Below, piece after piece: positions 34,384 through 43,057 of a stretch of DNA of 64,000 nt. The notes beneath the pieces were generated by a model. The model ran no database searches. It was not told the DNA's origin and saw only the letters and a list, made by a program, of their open reading frames with translations. Within the stretch, counting starts at the first letter, position 1. The number at the start of each line of letters is the position of its first letter. This DNA comes from Clostridia bacterium (GTDB lineage: Bacteria > Bacillota > Clostridia > Peptostreptococcales > Acidaminobacteraceae), in NCBI GenBank assembly GCA_018399635.1, contig JAGYOH010000001.1:1-64000 (forward strand), written 5' to 3'. A program made the position numbers and the translations under genes.

Positions 34384-34917
34384 TTATTCCCCCTTCCCTT
34401 CTCGCCATATGAGCCTCTCAGCTCTCATAAACAATGAGGCGGACTGATAAAAATCCAATGTTGAATAGATTACCATCAAAACCAGTCCGACAAAGACGGC
34501 ACTTTCACCGAAAAACATCGGAATGTACAGCAGATCGCTGGACTTCCACGTGGTGAAGGAATAGGTAAAAAACCAGTAGGCCCAGTAGGTCAGCCAGATC
34601 GAGATGACAAAGGAGATGCCGTCCCTGGCCAGATCAAAAATTCTCTCACTCCTCGGTCGATGGACATAGAGGGTCAGAATGCCGCAGGAAATATGATCCT
34701 TTTTCATGGAAGCCAGAGCACCTCCGACCATATAGAGCCAGATGGTAGGAAACAGCAGCAGTTCCTCAATCCCCATCAAAGGAGCCTTGAACACATATCG
34801 CAGCAATACCTGGATAAACACCAGCAAAGTCACGCCGGTCATGAGAAAAACAGATATCGCTTCTTTAATTCTGTAGAGCCAACCCAAAACTTTTGGTCTT
34901 AATGCAGATGGACTCAT
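34384..34917 (-). CDS. dctQ: TRAP transporter small permease (DctQ), cluster 1
   Basis: Small membrane subunit that docks DctP to DctM. The 177 residues hold four hydrophobic helices (about 18-40, 52-72, 95-115, 130-155) with GIEELLLFPTIWLYMVGGALASMKKDHI in the typical DctQ position (short form: EELLLFPTIWLYMVGGA). Start ATG 34917 is behind GGAGGCTCACCA. It follows the PucR-type regulator by 15 bases, so regulator and transporter are probably transcribed together. Confidence 0.88.
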   Translation of the reverse strand: MSPSALRPKVLGWLYRIKEAISVFLMTGVTLLVFIQVLLRYVFKAPLMGIEELLLFPTIWLYMVGGALASMKKDHISCGILTLYVHRPRSERIFDLARDGISFVISIWLTYWAYWFFTYSFTTWKSSDLLYIPMFFGESAVFVGLVLMVIYSTLDFYQSASLFMRAERLIWREGKGE

Positions 34918-34932
34918 TGGTGAGCCTCCTTA

Positions 34933-35793
34933 TCAAATTTCTTCCCACTCTGTCCAGTAATTCTCATGAATCATGATTGCCAGATAGAGCTTGTTCAAGT
35001 AGAAATAATTCTCAAGATTGATGTCCAATATTGAAGACACCTTCTCAAGACGGTATTCAAGAGTGTTGCGGTGTATATTCAGAGCATTGGCCGTACGCGC
35101 CTTCTTGTAGCCCATTTCACAATAGGTCTTGACGGTACTGAGGAGAATCGATTCCGTATCCGCCTTCAACAGGGGACCAATAAGACGTTCCAGAAACAAG
35201 CTGCAGGTCTTCTTGTCCGCACTTAGAATGATTTCATCCAACAAAAAGTCTTCGATACAGCCGATTGAAATTTTTCTTGACGGATTCGTCATAAATCTCA
35301 TGGTCATTTCCACGTCATAAATCGACCGATAATGTTCGCTGCTGGATCCTGCGATGGATCCGATCGCAATTTTGATAGCCCGCTTCTCCCTGGGAATTGC
35401 GGCGAGAAATCCTTCGCAGTACTCCCTCATCTCTTCGTAATGATAAGCTTTGTGATGTAAATGTTCAAGATTGAAGAGAACCAGATATTTGTTTTTCTGT
35501 ACCCGGCTTATGATGTTGTTGGAGAGCTTGAAATAATTATTGAACACCAGCGAGGTCTCTGCTTCTTCAAAAATAACATGGTCACGACCTGACGTCTTGA
35601 ATAGCAGGCTGACGTAACTCACACCCATTTTGTAACCGATCATGAGGGCGTGTTTGAAAACTTCTTCACATTTTTCACCAAGTAGTCCCTTGTAGATTCC
35701 TTCATCGTCGATGTCGGTTTCTTCAAAAAACATGCGATTCAACTTGCCCAGGTAAGTATAACCGTAGTGCATCGAATTCCTGGTGACATTCAT
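34933..35793 (-). CDS. PucR/CdaR-type helix-turn-helix regulator
   Basis: A 286-residue transcription factor. The C-terminal about 60 residues form the PucR HTH: TVKTYCEMGYKKARTANALN then IHRNTLEYRLEKVSSIL. The N-terminal part (about 1-220) is an alpha/beta sensor with weak GGDEF-like texture (YLVLFNLEHLHH, IGSIAGSSSEHY). ATG 35793 is preceded by AAAGGTGGTTATT. It sits between the dehydrogenase-like gene and dctQ, and two TTGTCCTA-type operator copies lie just upstream. It probably activates the TRAP genes in response to the transported substrate. Confidence 0.82.
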   Translation of the reverse strand: MNVTRNSMHYGYTYLGKLNRMFFEETDIDDEGIYKGLLGEKCEEVFKHALMIGYKMGVSYVSLLFKTSGRDHVIFEEAETSLVFNNYFKLSNNIISRVQKNKYLVLFNLEHLHHKAYHYEEMREYCEGFLAAIPREKRAIKIAIGSIAGSSSEHYRSIYDVEMTMRFMTNPSRKISIGCIEDFLLDEIILSADKKTCSLFLERLIGPLLKADTESILLSTVKTYCEMGYKKARTANALNIHRNTLEYRLEKVSSILDINLENYFYLNKLYLAIMIHENYWTEWEEI

Positions 35794-35804
35794 AATAACC
35801 ACCT

Positions 35805-35823
35805 TTGTCCTATTGTCCTACAT
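35805..35823. promoter_or_regulatory. FadR-like operator (TTGTCCTA repeats) before the PucR-type gene
   Basis: TTGTCCTAT followed by TTGTCCTACAT, two copies 8 bases apart. TGT-CCT-ACA fits the T-GT-nnn-AC-A pattern of FadR-subfamily sites. The same word occurs at 36971 and 37860. Confidence 0.6.
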
Positions 35824-35873
35824 TTATTCAATCATAGCACCGACTCGTTCCGGCGTCAAATATTTTTTTCCTG

Positions 35874-36953
35874 TTAGTTCAGAATCAGGGCTTTGATTTC
35901 CTCAAGGGACATATCATCGATTCCCAGATGTGCCTCATTATAGCCCTTTTTCTGATAATCCCTGTGATGAATCAGGGACCCCAGCCGGATAATCAAATCA
36001 ATCCACGGCGTTTTTACGCCGGCGATTCTGGCCAGACTTTGAGCCGGCACCGCAAGGTAAGGCAGGTCCTCACTCACATATCTGCCAAAGACATCTTGAC
36101 CGAAAATTTCCTTGTAGGGACTCTGGTCACTGTTGACATATTCATAGATGGATTCTGCCTCATTGTCCCCATAGAAAGTTTTCAAAGCACTCAGGGTATC
36201 ACTGAGGTCCAATCCAAAAGCCTTCCCGATCATGATACGCTCCTGATCCATTTCATGAAGAGCAATGGAAACGGTGGGACTGATGCCATCGATATAATGC
36301 CGCCATCCCTTAGGATTTTTTTCGATGGATGCCACATTCAAAAGGGTTGGAATCGGATGCACGATGAAGTTGGGATTATCCATGGCAATCTCGAGCACGT
36401 TGATGCCTGGGATGAAAATTTCCAGGATGGCGTTCATCCGATTCAAAATCTCCCCGTTCATGGCCACCGGCCAGGTCGCCAGTTTCATTCTAAGCTTTTT
36501 TTTGTAGATCTGAACCGTATCAAAGGACGTCGCCCTGCAAGCATAAGGTAGAGAGACGGTTTCAGACAAGGTGACCCCCACTGTAACACCAAGTTCCTTC
36601 ATCAACCTCCGCATTAAAAACGTGGCATAATTTCCCGGAATCACCACGACATGCTGGCCCTCTTCCAGATAAGGAATCAGATTTTTGAAAACCTCTTCAT
36701 GGGCAAAGGAGGGCAAGACGACCACAATCATAGTGCTGCCGCGGACCGCCTTGCCAAGATCCTCAGTCACCATGTGGATCGTCGCCTTCAGTTCAACCGC
36801 ACCCTTGAGTTTGATTTCCCGGCTTTGTTGAAGCTTTCTGAAGTCATCATTCGGAATCGCCTCATAGATTCTGACCTGGGCCCCATTATAAGCCAATTCT
36901 GCCGCAACCGCCTTACCGCCGTTTCCGCAACCCAGTACTGCTACTTTTTCCAT
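35874..36953 (-). CDS. NAD(P)-dependent octopine/nopaline dehydrogenase-family protein
   Basis: An oxidoreductase of about 359 residues acting on opine-like (amino acid plus keto acid) or 2-hydroxy acid substrates. The N-terminal Rossmann fold has VAVLGCGNGGKAVAAELA and the acceptor region VRIYEA; the C-terminal domain (about 190-345) is the helical octopine dehydrogenase domain with NPNFIVHPIPTLLNVASIE. A conserved His in that domain is usually catalytic. The frame extends 12 codons upstream, but ATG 36953 has GGAGGTGGCTAAT. Two TGTCC operator words overlap the leader. It heads the cluster and is followed by the PucR-type regulator (80 bases). Confidence 0.83.
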   Translation of the reverse strand: MEKVAVLGCGNGGKAVAAELAYNGAQVRIYEAIPNDDFRKLQQSREIKLKGAVELKATIHMVTEDLGKAVRGSTMIVVVLPSFAHEEVFKNLIPYLEEGQHVVVIPGNYATFLMRRLMKELGVTVGVTLSETVSLPYACRATSFDTVQIYKKKLRMKLATWPVAMNGEILNRMNAILEIFIPGINVLEIAMDNPNFIVHPIPTLLNVASIEKNPKGWRHYIDGISPTVSIALHEMDQERIMIGKAFGLDLSDTLSALKTFYGDNEAESIYEYVNSDQSPYKEIFGQDVFGRYVSEDLPYLAVPAQSLARIAGVKTPWIDLIIRLGSLIHHRDYQKKGYNEAHLGIDDMSLEEIKALILN

Positions 36954-36970
36954 ATTAGCCACCTCCAATG

Positions 36971-36990
36971 TTGTAGGACATTTGGACATT
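36971..36990. promoter_or_regulatory. FadR-like operator and promoter of the dehydrogenase gene
   Basis: TTGTAGGACA (36971-36980) and TTTGGACATT (36981-36990) are two operator words downstream of a -10 TATAAT on the minus strand (plus 37006-37011 region, GTTATAATG). A bound repressor here would block early elongation. Confidence 0.58.
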
Positions 36991-37049
36991 TAGCTATTGG
37001 GTTCATTATAACAAAATCAGAAAATAATTCATCCCGCGAAAAACACAAA

Positions 37050-37077
37050 AAAAAACGCCCCCACTTGGGCGTTTTGA
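37050..37077 (-). terminator. Terminator after the GntR regulator gene
   Basis: AACGCCC pairs with GGGGGCGTT around AAGTG, followed by TTTTTTT on the minus strand. Confidence 0.9.
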
Positions 37078-37085
37078 ACAATCGG

Positions 37086-37805
37086 TCAATCGATTGTTTT
37101 CACAGGGTCTTCCTCCGAATAATAGATATCCTTGACACGCTTGACATGAAACTCTGCCAGTTCCCGAATGCCCTTGGTGTCTTTCTTTTGAATCAAATCA
37201 ACCATGGCGCTATGCTCCTCCATTTCTTCAAGCAGGACATTCTTGTCGAAGTATTTTTTAGCCCTTAGCAGGCGGTGGACACACAATTCATCCGCTATGG
37301 AGTTCATGAATTTTGACAGAACCTTGTTTTTCGAAGACTCCATCAACTTCAAGTGGAACTTCATCCCCTCCTCGATGGTATACCGATTCTCTTTCACCAG
37401 ATCGATCGTTTTTTCAATGATTTTTCTCATTTCCTCGATATCTTCTTCAGTCGCAAACTGTGCCGCAAGAGCCGCCAACTGAGGCTCGATGATGAGTCTC
37501 GTCTGAATCAGTTCTTCCAAAGACTCTGAATCCCTCAGCGCCCACATCAATTCCATTCGCCGAATATTGTTAAGAGCATTGACGCTCAGATAGGTCCCCT
37601 TGCCCGCCGTTGCATTGATGACACCTGAAAGCTCCAAGGACTTCAATGCTTCGCGGATACTGTTGCGGCTGACACCGAAGGCTTTCGCCAGGGCCACTTC
37701 ACCTAAAATTCTTTCTCCCGGTTTCCATTCTTCCTCTTCGATCAAGGTCACGACCTGTCTGAGGATTTCTTCATATAAATTTCGCTTGTTTAAGGGTTTG
37801 ATCAC
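37086..37805 (-). CDS. GntR/FadR-family regulator of TRAP cluster 1
   Basis: A 239-residue repressor. The winged helix (about 8-75) has PGERILGEVALAKAFGVSRNSIREALKSLELSGVI (short: EVALAKAFGVSRNSIREALK). The FCD domain (about 95-230) has RLIIEPQLAALAAQFATEED and HSAMVDLIQKKDTKG. The operator TGTCCTACA overlaps the -35 of its own promoter and recurs before the dehydrogenase and PucR-type genes, so it most likely represses itself and the whole cluster. It differs from LctA in sequence and operator. Confidence 0.88.
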   Translation of the reverse strand: MIKPLNKRNLYEEILRQVVTLIEEEEWKPGERILGEVALAKAFGVSRNSIREALKSLELSGVINATAGKGTYLSVNALNNIRRMELMWALRDSESLEELIQTRLIIEPQLAALAAQFATEEDIEEMRKIIEKTIDLVKENRYTIEEGMKFHLKLMESSKNKVLSKFMNSIADELCVHRLLRAKKYFDKNVLLEEMEEHSAMVDLIQKKDTKGIRELAEFHVKRVKDIYYSEEDPVKTID

Positions 37806-37840
37806 CGGCTCACTTCCTCTATTCTCGGTTTACATTGTTA

Positions 37841-37869
37841 ATTATATCACATGTTTTAATGTAGGACAA
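37841..37869 (-). promoter_or_regulatory. Promoter of the GntR gene with overlapping operator
   Basis: TTGTCC (-35), exactly 17 bases, TATAAT (-10) on the minus strand. The -35 is part of TTGTCCTACAT (plus strand TGTAGGACA at 37860-37868), which fits autoregulation. It lies about 35-60 bases before the start codon. Confidence 0.72.
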
Positions 37870-37984
37870 ATGTTTCTGAAGATTTTTTTACAAACTGCCG
37901 ACAGAGTACTCGATCCCCATCACCTTGGATCGGCAAAAAGGATCTCAAACCATATCATGAGTGCTGACCAGGAGAAAAGCCCGG

Positions 37985-39451
37985 TCACCCTTTGCCCCCC
38001 TGAAGATGCCGGATCACCGCCGACATGGTCTGAAGACCGGTCTTCATGTCCTCCATGCTTGAATAGCTGTAGGAGAGTCGGATGTAGCTGCTGCCTTTGA
38101 AGGTATAGATGTAGCCTGGATTGATCAGTACTTTTTTCTCCAGCAGTTGATGGAAAAATTTCTCCGTAGGAAGAACCCTGTTCAATTTCAACCAGATGTA
38201 GAAGCCTCCCCCGGGGGTGTTCCAGGTGGCGATATCCGCGAAATAGGCCTGCAGATAGCCCAGGACCGTGTCCCGCCGCGATTTCAGCTGCTGTCTGAGA
38301 TTTTCCAGATGTTTTTCATAGAGGCCCGATTGCAGCAGGTGGACCATCATCCACTGGGAGACGGAGCTTGCCCCGTAATCCGTCTGCATCTTGATGTCTC
38401 CCAATCTTTTGATCACCGGCTCGGGGCCGATGATCCAACCGACTCGAATGCCCGGCGCCAGGGATTTAGAAAAGGTGCCCAGGGAGAGGACATTGCCGGA
38501 ATCATCCATGGATTTGATGGAGGGGGGCGGTGGTGTCTCGAAGTAGAGTTCCTTGTAGGCTTCGTCCTCCAGAATGGGAAGTTGTTTTTTCCGGCACCAG
38601 TCCAGGAGTTCCCGGCGTCTTGGCGTATCCATGATCCGGCCGGTGGGATTGTGAAAGGTGGGAATCGTGTAGAGAATCGAGGAAGGGGCGTCAAAGGAAT
38701 CCGCCGCCATCATCCACGGTGTCGGACCCTTCTTGTCGGTGATGACGGGGGCCATCTGCATGCCCGAATACTCAAAGACCTTCAGGGACTTGGCATAGGA
38801 GTATTCCTCCACGAAAACCTTGGATCCCCGGCCCAGAAGTGCCAGGGCGATCAGCTGCATGCCCTGCAGGGAGCCGGACACGATCAGAATTTCCTTGGAA
38901 CCGACCCGGATCCCGTCGGACTCGAGGTATCGTCCCAGAGCTTCACGAAGTTCAAGCAGTCCCAGGGGCTCGAGGTAGTTGAGGGGAATCCTTTCCCTGG
39001 ACATCGCTTCATAGACCCGGGAGAAGGCTTCCTGGGGCATCAGGTCGGGAGAGACCTCCCCGGTACTCAACCGGATGATCCCCTCGTCGAATTCAAACCG
39101 GTTGATGGCCTGGATCGTGGGAATATTCGCCTTGTGAAAACCGCAGTCGATATACCTTCGCCAGTTGAGTTTTTCCTTGGTGACCAGAAAAGACCAGGAA
39201 TTGTTGGCCACCACGGTCCCGCTGCCCACCGTCGCCTCGAGAATGCCCTGGGCCGTCAACTCCCCCAGGGCCGAGACAATGGTGCTTCTGTTGACCCCCA
39301 GCTGGACCGCCAGTTGTCGCTGGGAGGGAAGGACATCTCCGACCAACCAATCCCCCTTGTTGATCCTGCCTTTGATGAACTCTTCAATCTGAATGGCCAG
39401 GGAGATGTTCAAAGACCTGTCCGGTCGCCATTCGATGATGACTTTTCCCAT
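37985..39451 (-). CDS. MocR-type regulator (GntR winged helix fused to aminotransferase fold)
   Basis: A 488-residue PdxR/MocR protein. The N-terminal GntR domain (about 10-80) has LPSQRQLAVQLGVNRSTIVSAL. The fold-type I aminotransferase domain fills the rest, with SGSLQGMQLIA, IPTFHNPTGRIM (Asn for PLP), EDEAYKELYF and the PLP-binding Lys329 in LGTFSKSLAPGIRVGW. Such proteins bind PLP or its amino acid adduct and control neighbouring genes. It is divergent from the aminotransferase-cyclodeaminase pair, the probable target. The start has GAAGGAGGTCCA. Confidence 0.92.
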   Translation of the reverse strand: MGKVIIEWRPDRSLNISLAIQIEEFIKGRINKGDWLVGDVLPSQRQLAVQLGVNRSTIVSALGELTAQGILEATVGSGTVVANNSWSFLVTKEKLNWRRYIDCGFHKANIPTIQAINRFEFDEGIIRLSTGEVSPDLMPQEAFSRVYEAMSRERIPLNYLEPLGLLELREALGRYLESDGIRVGSKEILIVSGSLQGMQLIALALLGRGSKVFVEEYSYAKSLKVFEYSGMQMAPVITDKKGPTPWMMAADSFDAPSSILYTIPTFHNPTGRIMDTPRRRELLDWCRKKQLPILEDEAYKELYFETPPPPSIKSMDDSGNVLSLGTFSKSLAPGIRVGWIIGPEPVIKRLGDIKMQTDYGASSVSQWMMVHLLQSGLYEKHLENLRQQLKSRRDTVLGYLQAYFADIATWNTPGGGFYIWLKLNRVLPTEKFFHQLLEKKVLINPGYIYTFKGSSYIRLSYSYSSMEDMKTGLQTMSAVIRHLQGGKG

Positions 39452-39544
39452 TGGACCTCCTTCAATTGGTTGGATGAGGAATTTTCAAATGGATGGTGAC
39501 TCCGGTGACTGTCTACGGGATAATGATACCGAAAGAAGGGATGA

Positions 39545-40672
39545 ATGTCTATGAAAATCAATGATTTCAAATTGGAAGTGTTCTTTGGTAAACACGAATT
39601 CTCAGCCCCCTACCTGCTGACCCAGTCTGACTGCGAATCCATGTCGATTTCACAGTTGCTGGCATTTGAGGCGGAATCACAGGAAGAATTTTTAAATGGT
39701 TGGTTGGGCTACACCGAGGTGCCGGGTGATCCGGAGCTTCGCCGGGTGATCGCCGGTCTCTATGGGACCATGGGGGCAGAGGACATCGTCGTCCACGCAG
39801 GCGCTCAGGAGCCCATCTTCAATTTCATGAACGTGCTCCTTGAACCGGATGACCATGTGATCTGCCAGTTCCCGATTTATCAGTCCCTCTTCGAAGTCGC
39901 CGATGCCATCGGCTGCGAAGTCTCCCCCTGGCCCATCGAGGCGGGGGAAAAGGGATGGCGGTTGGACCTGGCAAAACTCGAGGCCCTCATCAGGCCCGAC
40001 ACGAAACTGATCATTCTGAACAGCCCCAACAATCCCACCGGCTATACCCTGACGAACAATGAGATTGAGCAGATTGCCCGCATCGCCGCAAGGCATGACC
40101 TCTACGTCTTTTGCGACGAGGTCTACAAGGGGGTCGAACTTGACGGCGAGAAAAGACCCTGGTTTGCCGACCACTATGAAAAGGGAATCTCCCTGGGGGT
40201 GATGTCAAAGGCCTACGGTCTTGCGGGACTTCGAATCGGATGGCTGGCTACAAAGGACCGGGAGCTCCTCGACAAGCTGGTCAGGATGAAGCACTACACG
40301 AGCATCTGCAGCAGCGCGCCTTCAGAGAAACTGGCCGTCATCGCCTTGAAACACAGTGATGAACTCCTCAGGCGCAATGTGGCCATCATTGAGAAAAATC
40401 TGAAGACCGCCGAGGACTTCTTCAACCGGTATCCGGATCTCTTTGAATTCATCCGACCCATGGCGGGTCCGGTGGCCTTCGTCAAAATGAACATCGAAAA
40501 GCCCATGGATGACTTCTGTGACGAACTGGTGGCCAGGCAGGGGGTGCTCCTGCTCCCTTCAAGCATCTACGGACTGGATACACCCTACTTCAGAATGGGT
40601 TTCGGTCGAGAAAACTTCAAGGAGAGCCTTGATCAGTTCGAACAATTTCTCATCGAAAACCAGTACGTGTAG
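39545..40672 (+). CDS. PLP-dependent aminotransferase, class I/II
   Basis: A 375-residue fold-type I aminotransferase that transfers an amino group from a still unknown amino acid. PLP-site motifs are visible: GAQEPIFNFM, LNSPNNPTGYTLT, FCDEVYKGVEL and the PLP Lys222 in VMSKAYGLAGLRIGW, with a C-terminal Arg in the FRMGFGR segment. ATG 39545 lies 4 bases after GAAGGGATGA; ATG 39551 is the alternative. The next gene starts 9 bases after its stop, so both act together, perhaps on a basic amino acid or an amino acid converted to a cyclic imine. Confidence 0.88.
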   Translation: MSMKINDFKLEVFFGKHEFSAPYLLTQSDCESMSISQLLAFEAESQEEFLNGWLGYTEVPGDPELRRVIAGLYGTMGAEDIVVHAGAQEPIFNFMNVLLEPDDHVICQFPIYQSLFEVADAIGCEVSPWPIEAGEKGWRLDLAKLEALIRPDTKLIILNSPNNPTGYTLTNNEIEQIARIAARHDLYVFCDEVYKGVELDGEKRPWFADHYEKGISLGVMSKAYGLAGLRIGWLATKDRELLDKLVRMKHYTSICSSAPSEKLAVIALKHSDELLRRNVAIIEKNLKTAEDFFNRYPDLFEFIRPMAGPVAFVKMNIEKPMDDFCDELVARQGVLLLPSSIYGLDTPYFRMGFGRENFKESLDQFEQFLIENQYV

Positions 40673-40681
40673 GCAAGTGCC

Positions 40682-41668
40682 ATGCCTACCCTTCTGCTCT
40701 CAAAAAAGGAAGTGGCCCGGCTGCTCACCATGGACCTCGCCCTGGCCTCGGTGAAGACCGCCTTCAGAATCTACCAGGGGGCCAGGATGCAACAGCCCCC
40801 CATCGTTTCAATGGCCGTGGACGCCCACCAGGGAGAACTCGACCTCAAGTCCTGCTATGTGCCGGACAGCGAGCTCATCAGCATCAAAATCGCCAGCGGC
40901 TACTGGAACAATCCGAAAAACCACAGGCTGCCCGCCATGCACGCCCCCCTGGTCCTCCTGGCCGGGAAAACCGGCTACCCCCTTTGCATCATGGACGGCA
41001 GTCTGATCACCGGTTACCGGACGGGGGCGGCCGGCGCCCTGTCCGCCGCTCTCCTCGCCAGAAAAGAAAGCCGGACAGTCGCCCTTGTCGGCGCCGGCAA
41101 CCAGGCCTTCATGCAGGTCATGGCCATCAAAAAAGTCCTGGATATCCAGGAAGTGCGGGTCTTTTCCCCCAACCGCCACCGGGTGGCGGCCTTCAAAAAA
41201 AACCTTCAAGACCACCTCGATATCACCGTCATCCCCTGCGAGGGAGTCGAGGAGACTCTCCGGGGGGCGGACCTGCTGATCACCGCGACTCCCTCTGAAA
41301 AGGCCATCGTCAAAAGGGACTGGGTCAAGGCCGGCACCCATATCATTGCCATCGGCGCCGACATGGCGGGCAAACAGGAGCTCGACACGTCAATCCTCAA
41401 GGCGGCAAAAATCTACGTCGATTCCCTCTCCCAGTGTCTTGAGCGGGGGGAGGTCAGAAACGGCCTCCTGCAGGGGGTGTTTCCAGCCTCTCACATCCAG
41501 GGGGAACTCGGCGACCTGCTGCTCGGAAACATCGAGGGCCGCCGGGGGGAGGAGGATATCACCCTCTTCGATGCCACAGGGATGGCCCTTCAGGACAACA
41601 CCCTGGCCGGCGGCATCTACCAGCTGGCCCGGGAAAGGGGACTCGGCACCCGGCTCGACCTCTTTTGA
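40682..41668 (+). CDS. Ornithine cyclodeaminase / mu-crystallin family protein
   Basis: NAD-dependent enzyme family with ornithine cyclodeaminase, alanine dehydrogenase and ketimine reductases. Of 328 residues, the Rossmann motif VALVGAGNQAFMQVMAIK is central, substrate-side residues include LDLKSCYVPD, and GSLITGYRTGAAGALSA is a family hallmark. The end of the protein has the usual LFDATGMALQD segment. True ornithine cyclodeaminase activity cannot be separated from imine reductase by eye. It forms an operon with the aminotransferase and lies opposite mocR. Confidence 0.88.
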   Translation: MPTLLLSKKEVARLLTMDLALASVKTAFRIYQGARMQQPPIVSMAVDAHQGELDLKSCYVPDSELISIKIASGYWNNPKNHRLPAMHAPLVLLAGKTGYPLCIMDGSLITGYRTGAAGALSAALLARKESRTVALVGAGNQAFMQVMAIKKVLDIQEVRVFSPNRHRVAAFKKNLQDHLDITVIPCEGVEETLRGADLLITATPSEKAIVKRDWVKAGTHIIAIGADMAGKQELDTSILKAAKIYVDSLSQCLERGEVRNGLLQGVFPASHIQGELGDLLLGNIEGRRGEEDITLFDATGMALQDNTLAGGIYQLARERGLGTRLDLF

Positions 41669-41674
41669 CCCCTC

Positions 41675-41726
41675 AAAAAAAAGCGGCATCGACACATCCG
41701 GCAGGATGTCGTCGATGTCGCTTTTG
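41675..41726. terminator. Bidirectional terminator between cyclodeaminase and second TRAP cluster
   Basis: AAAGCGGCATCGAC pairs with GTCGATGTCGCTTT around a loop with its own ACATCC/GGATGT pair. TTTT follows on plus and TTTTTTTT on minus. Confidence 0.9.
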
Positions 41727-41797
41727 GCTTTCCTTGGTCCTGTGGATTTTTTTCAGGCCTGGTCAGCCGGGGCAGGGAATTTTCAAAACCGCCCGGC

Positions 41798-43057
41798 TCA
41801 GTAGAGCCCCGGGAAGATCATGGGAACGTAGAGGATGATCAGCAGCACCGCAATCAAGCCCAGCATGAAGGGAATGATGGCCTTGGTGATTTTTTCAATG
41901 GAGAGTCCGGTGATGGTGGAAGCCACATAGAGGTTGATGGCCACCGGAGGGGTGATCATGCCGATGGCAAGACCCATGACCATGATCAGTCCGAAATGGA
42001 TGTAGTCGATGCCCAGTTCAGTGATCAGGGGCAGGAAGACCGGTGTCAGAATGATGAGGGCCGAGGCGGTTTCCATGAAGACCCCGGTGACCAGGATGAT
42101 GAAGGTCACGAGGAGCATGATGATGTACTTGTTGGAGGACAGGGTCAGGACCCCCGCGGCGATTTTCGCCGGAATGCCCCAGTTGGCAAGAATCCAGCTG
42201 AGAATCGACGAGGTGGCGATGATCAGCATGATCACCGACATGGTCATGGCCGACCGGGTGATCACCGCCATCACGTCCTTGAGGGTCATGTCCCTGTAAA
42301 TGAAAAGGGAGACGATCAAGGCATAGTTCACGGCGACCACCGCCGCCTCCGAGGGGGTGAAATAACCTGAAAATATGCCTCCAAGAATGATGACCGGTGT
42401 CAGCAGTCCCCAGATGGCTCCCTTGAAGGTCCGCCAGATGTTGGAGAACTGGAATCTGGCTCCGGTGGGGTAGTTCCTTTTTTTGGCCTGGGTGATGGCG
42501 ATGATGATTAAAAACAGACCCATGAGGAGCCCCGGCACGAAGCCGTTGAGGAAGAGCTTCTCAACCGAAACATTGGCGATGACCGCGTAGAGGATCATGG
42601 GAACCGAGGGGGGAATCACCACGCCGATGGTCCCGCTCGCTGCGATGAGAGCCGCCGAGGAGGCCTCGTCATAGCCCTTTTTCTTGAGTTCAGGCACCAG
42701 GGTGGTCCCCACCGCCGCCGTGGTGGCCGCGCCGCTGCCGGAGATGGCGGCAAAAAACATGCCGGCAAACACGGCTACGATGGAAAGGCCGCCCTTCATG
42801 AAGCCGAATAGAGAGTCCGCAAAATTCACCAGCTTCTCCGAGACCTTTCCCTTGGCCAGAAGATCCCCCGCCAGGATGAAAAAGGGCACGGCGATGAGGG
42901 GAAAGGTATCCGTCCCGGCAAACATCCGCTGGGTGGCGAGGATCAGGGGCATGTCATTCATATAGAGCACGAAAACCGAGGCCAGGGCGATGGCGATGGC
43001 CACCGGTACGCCGATGAGCAAAAAGAGTAGGAAGGGGAGAAAAATCATCCACATCAT
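41798..43057 (-). CDS. dctM: TRAP transporter large permease (DctM), cluster 2
   Basis: Transport subunit of the second TRAP system, 419 residues and about 12 helices. Diagnostic stretches: FFAAISGSGAATTAAVGTTLVPEL, quoted as ISGSGAATTAAVGTTLVPEL, then IGVVIPPSVPMILYAVIA and GVFMETASALIILTPVFLPL. The ATG overlaps the dctQ stop by four bases (ATGA), so the two are translationally coupled. It ends the minus-strand operon that begins with ilvD or the kinase. Confidence 0.92.
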   Translation of the reverse strand: MMWMIFLPFLLFLLIGVPVAIAIALASVFVLYMNDMPLILATQRMFAGTDTFPLIAVPFFILAGDLLAKGKVSEKLVNFADSLFGFMKGGLSIVAVFAGMFFAAISGSGAATTAAVGTTLVPELKKKGYDEASSAALIAASGTIGVVIPPSVPMILYAVIANVSVEKLFLNGFVPGLLMGLFLIIIAITQAKKRNYPTGARFQFSNIWRTFKGAIWGLLTPVIILGGIFSGYFTPSEAAVVAVNYALIVSLFIYRDMTLKDVMAVITRSAMTMSVIMLIIATSSILSWILANWGIPAKIAAGVLTLSSNKYIIMLLVTFIILVTGVFMETASALIILTPVFLPLITELGIDYIHFGLIMVMGLAIGMITPPVAINLYVASTITGLSIEKITKAIIPFMLGLIAVLLIILYVPMIFPGLY

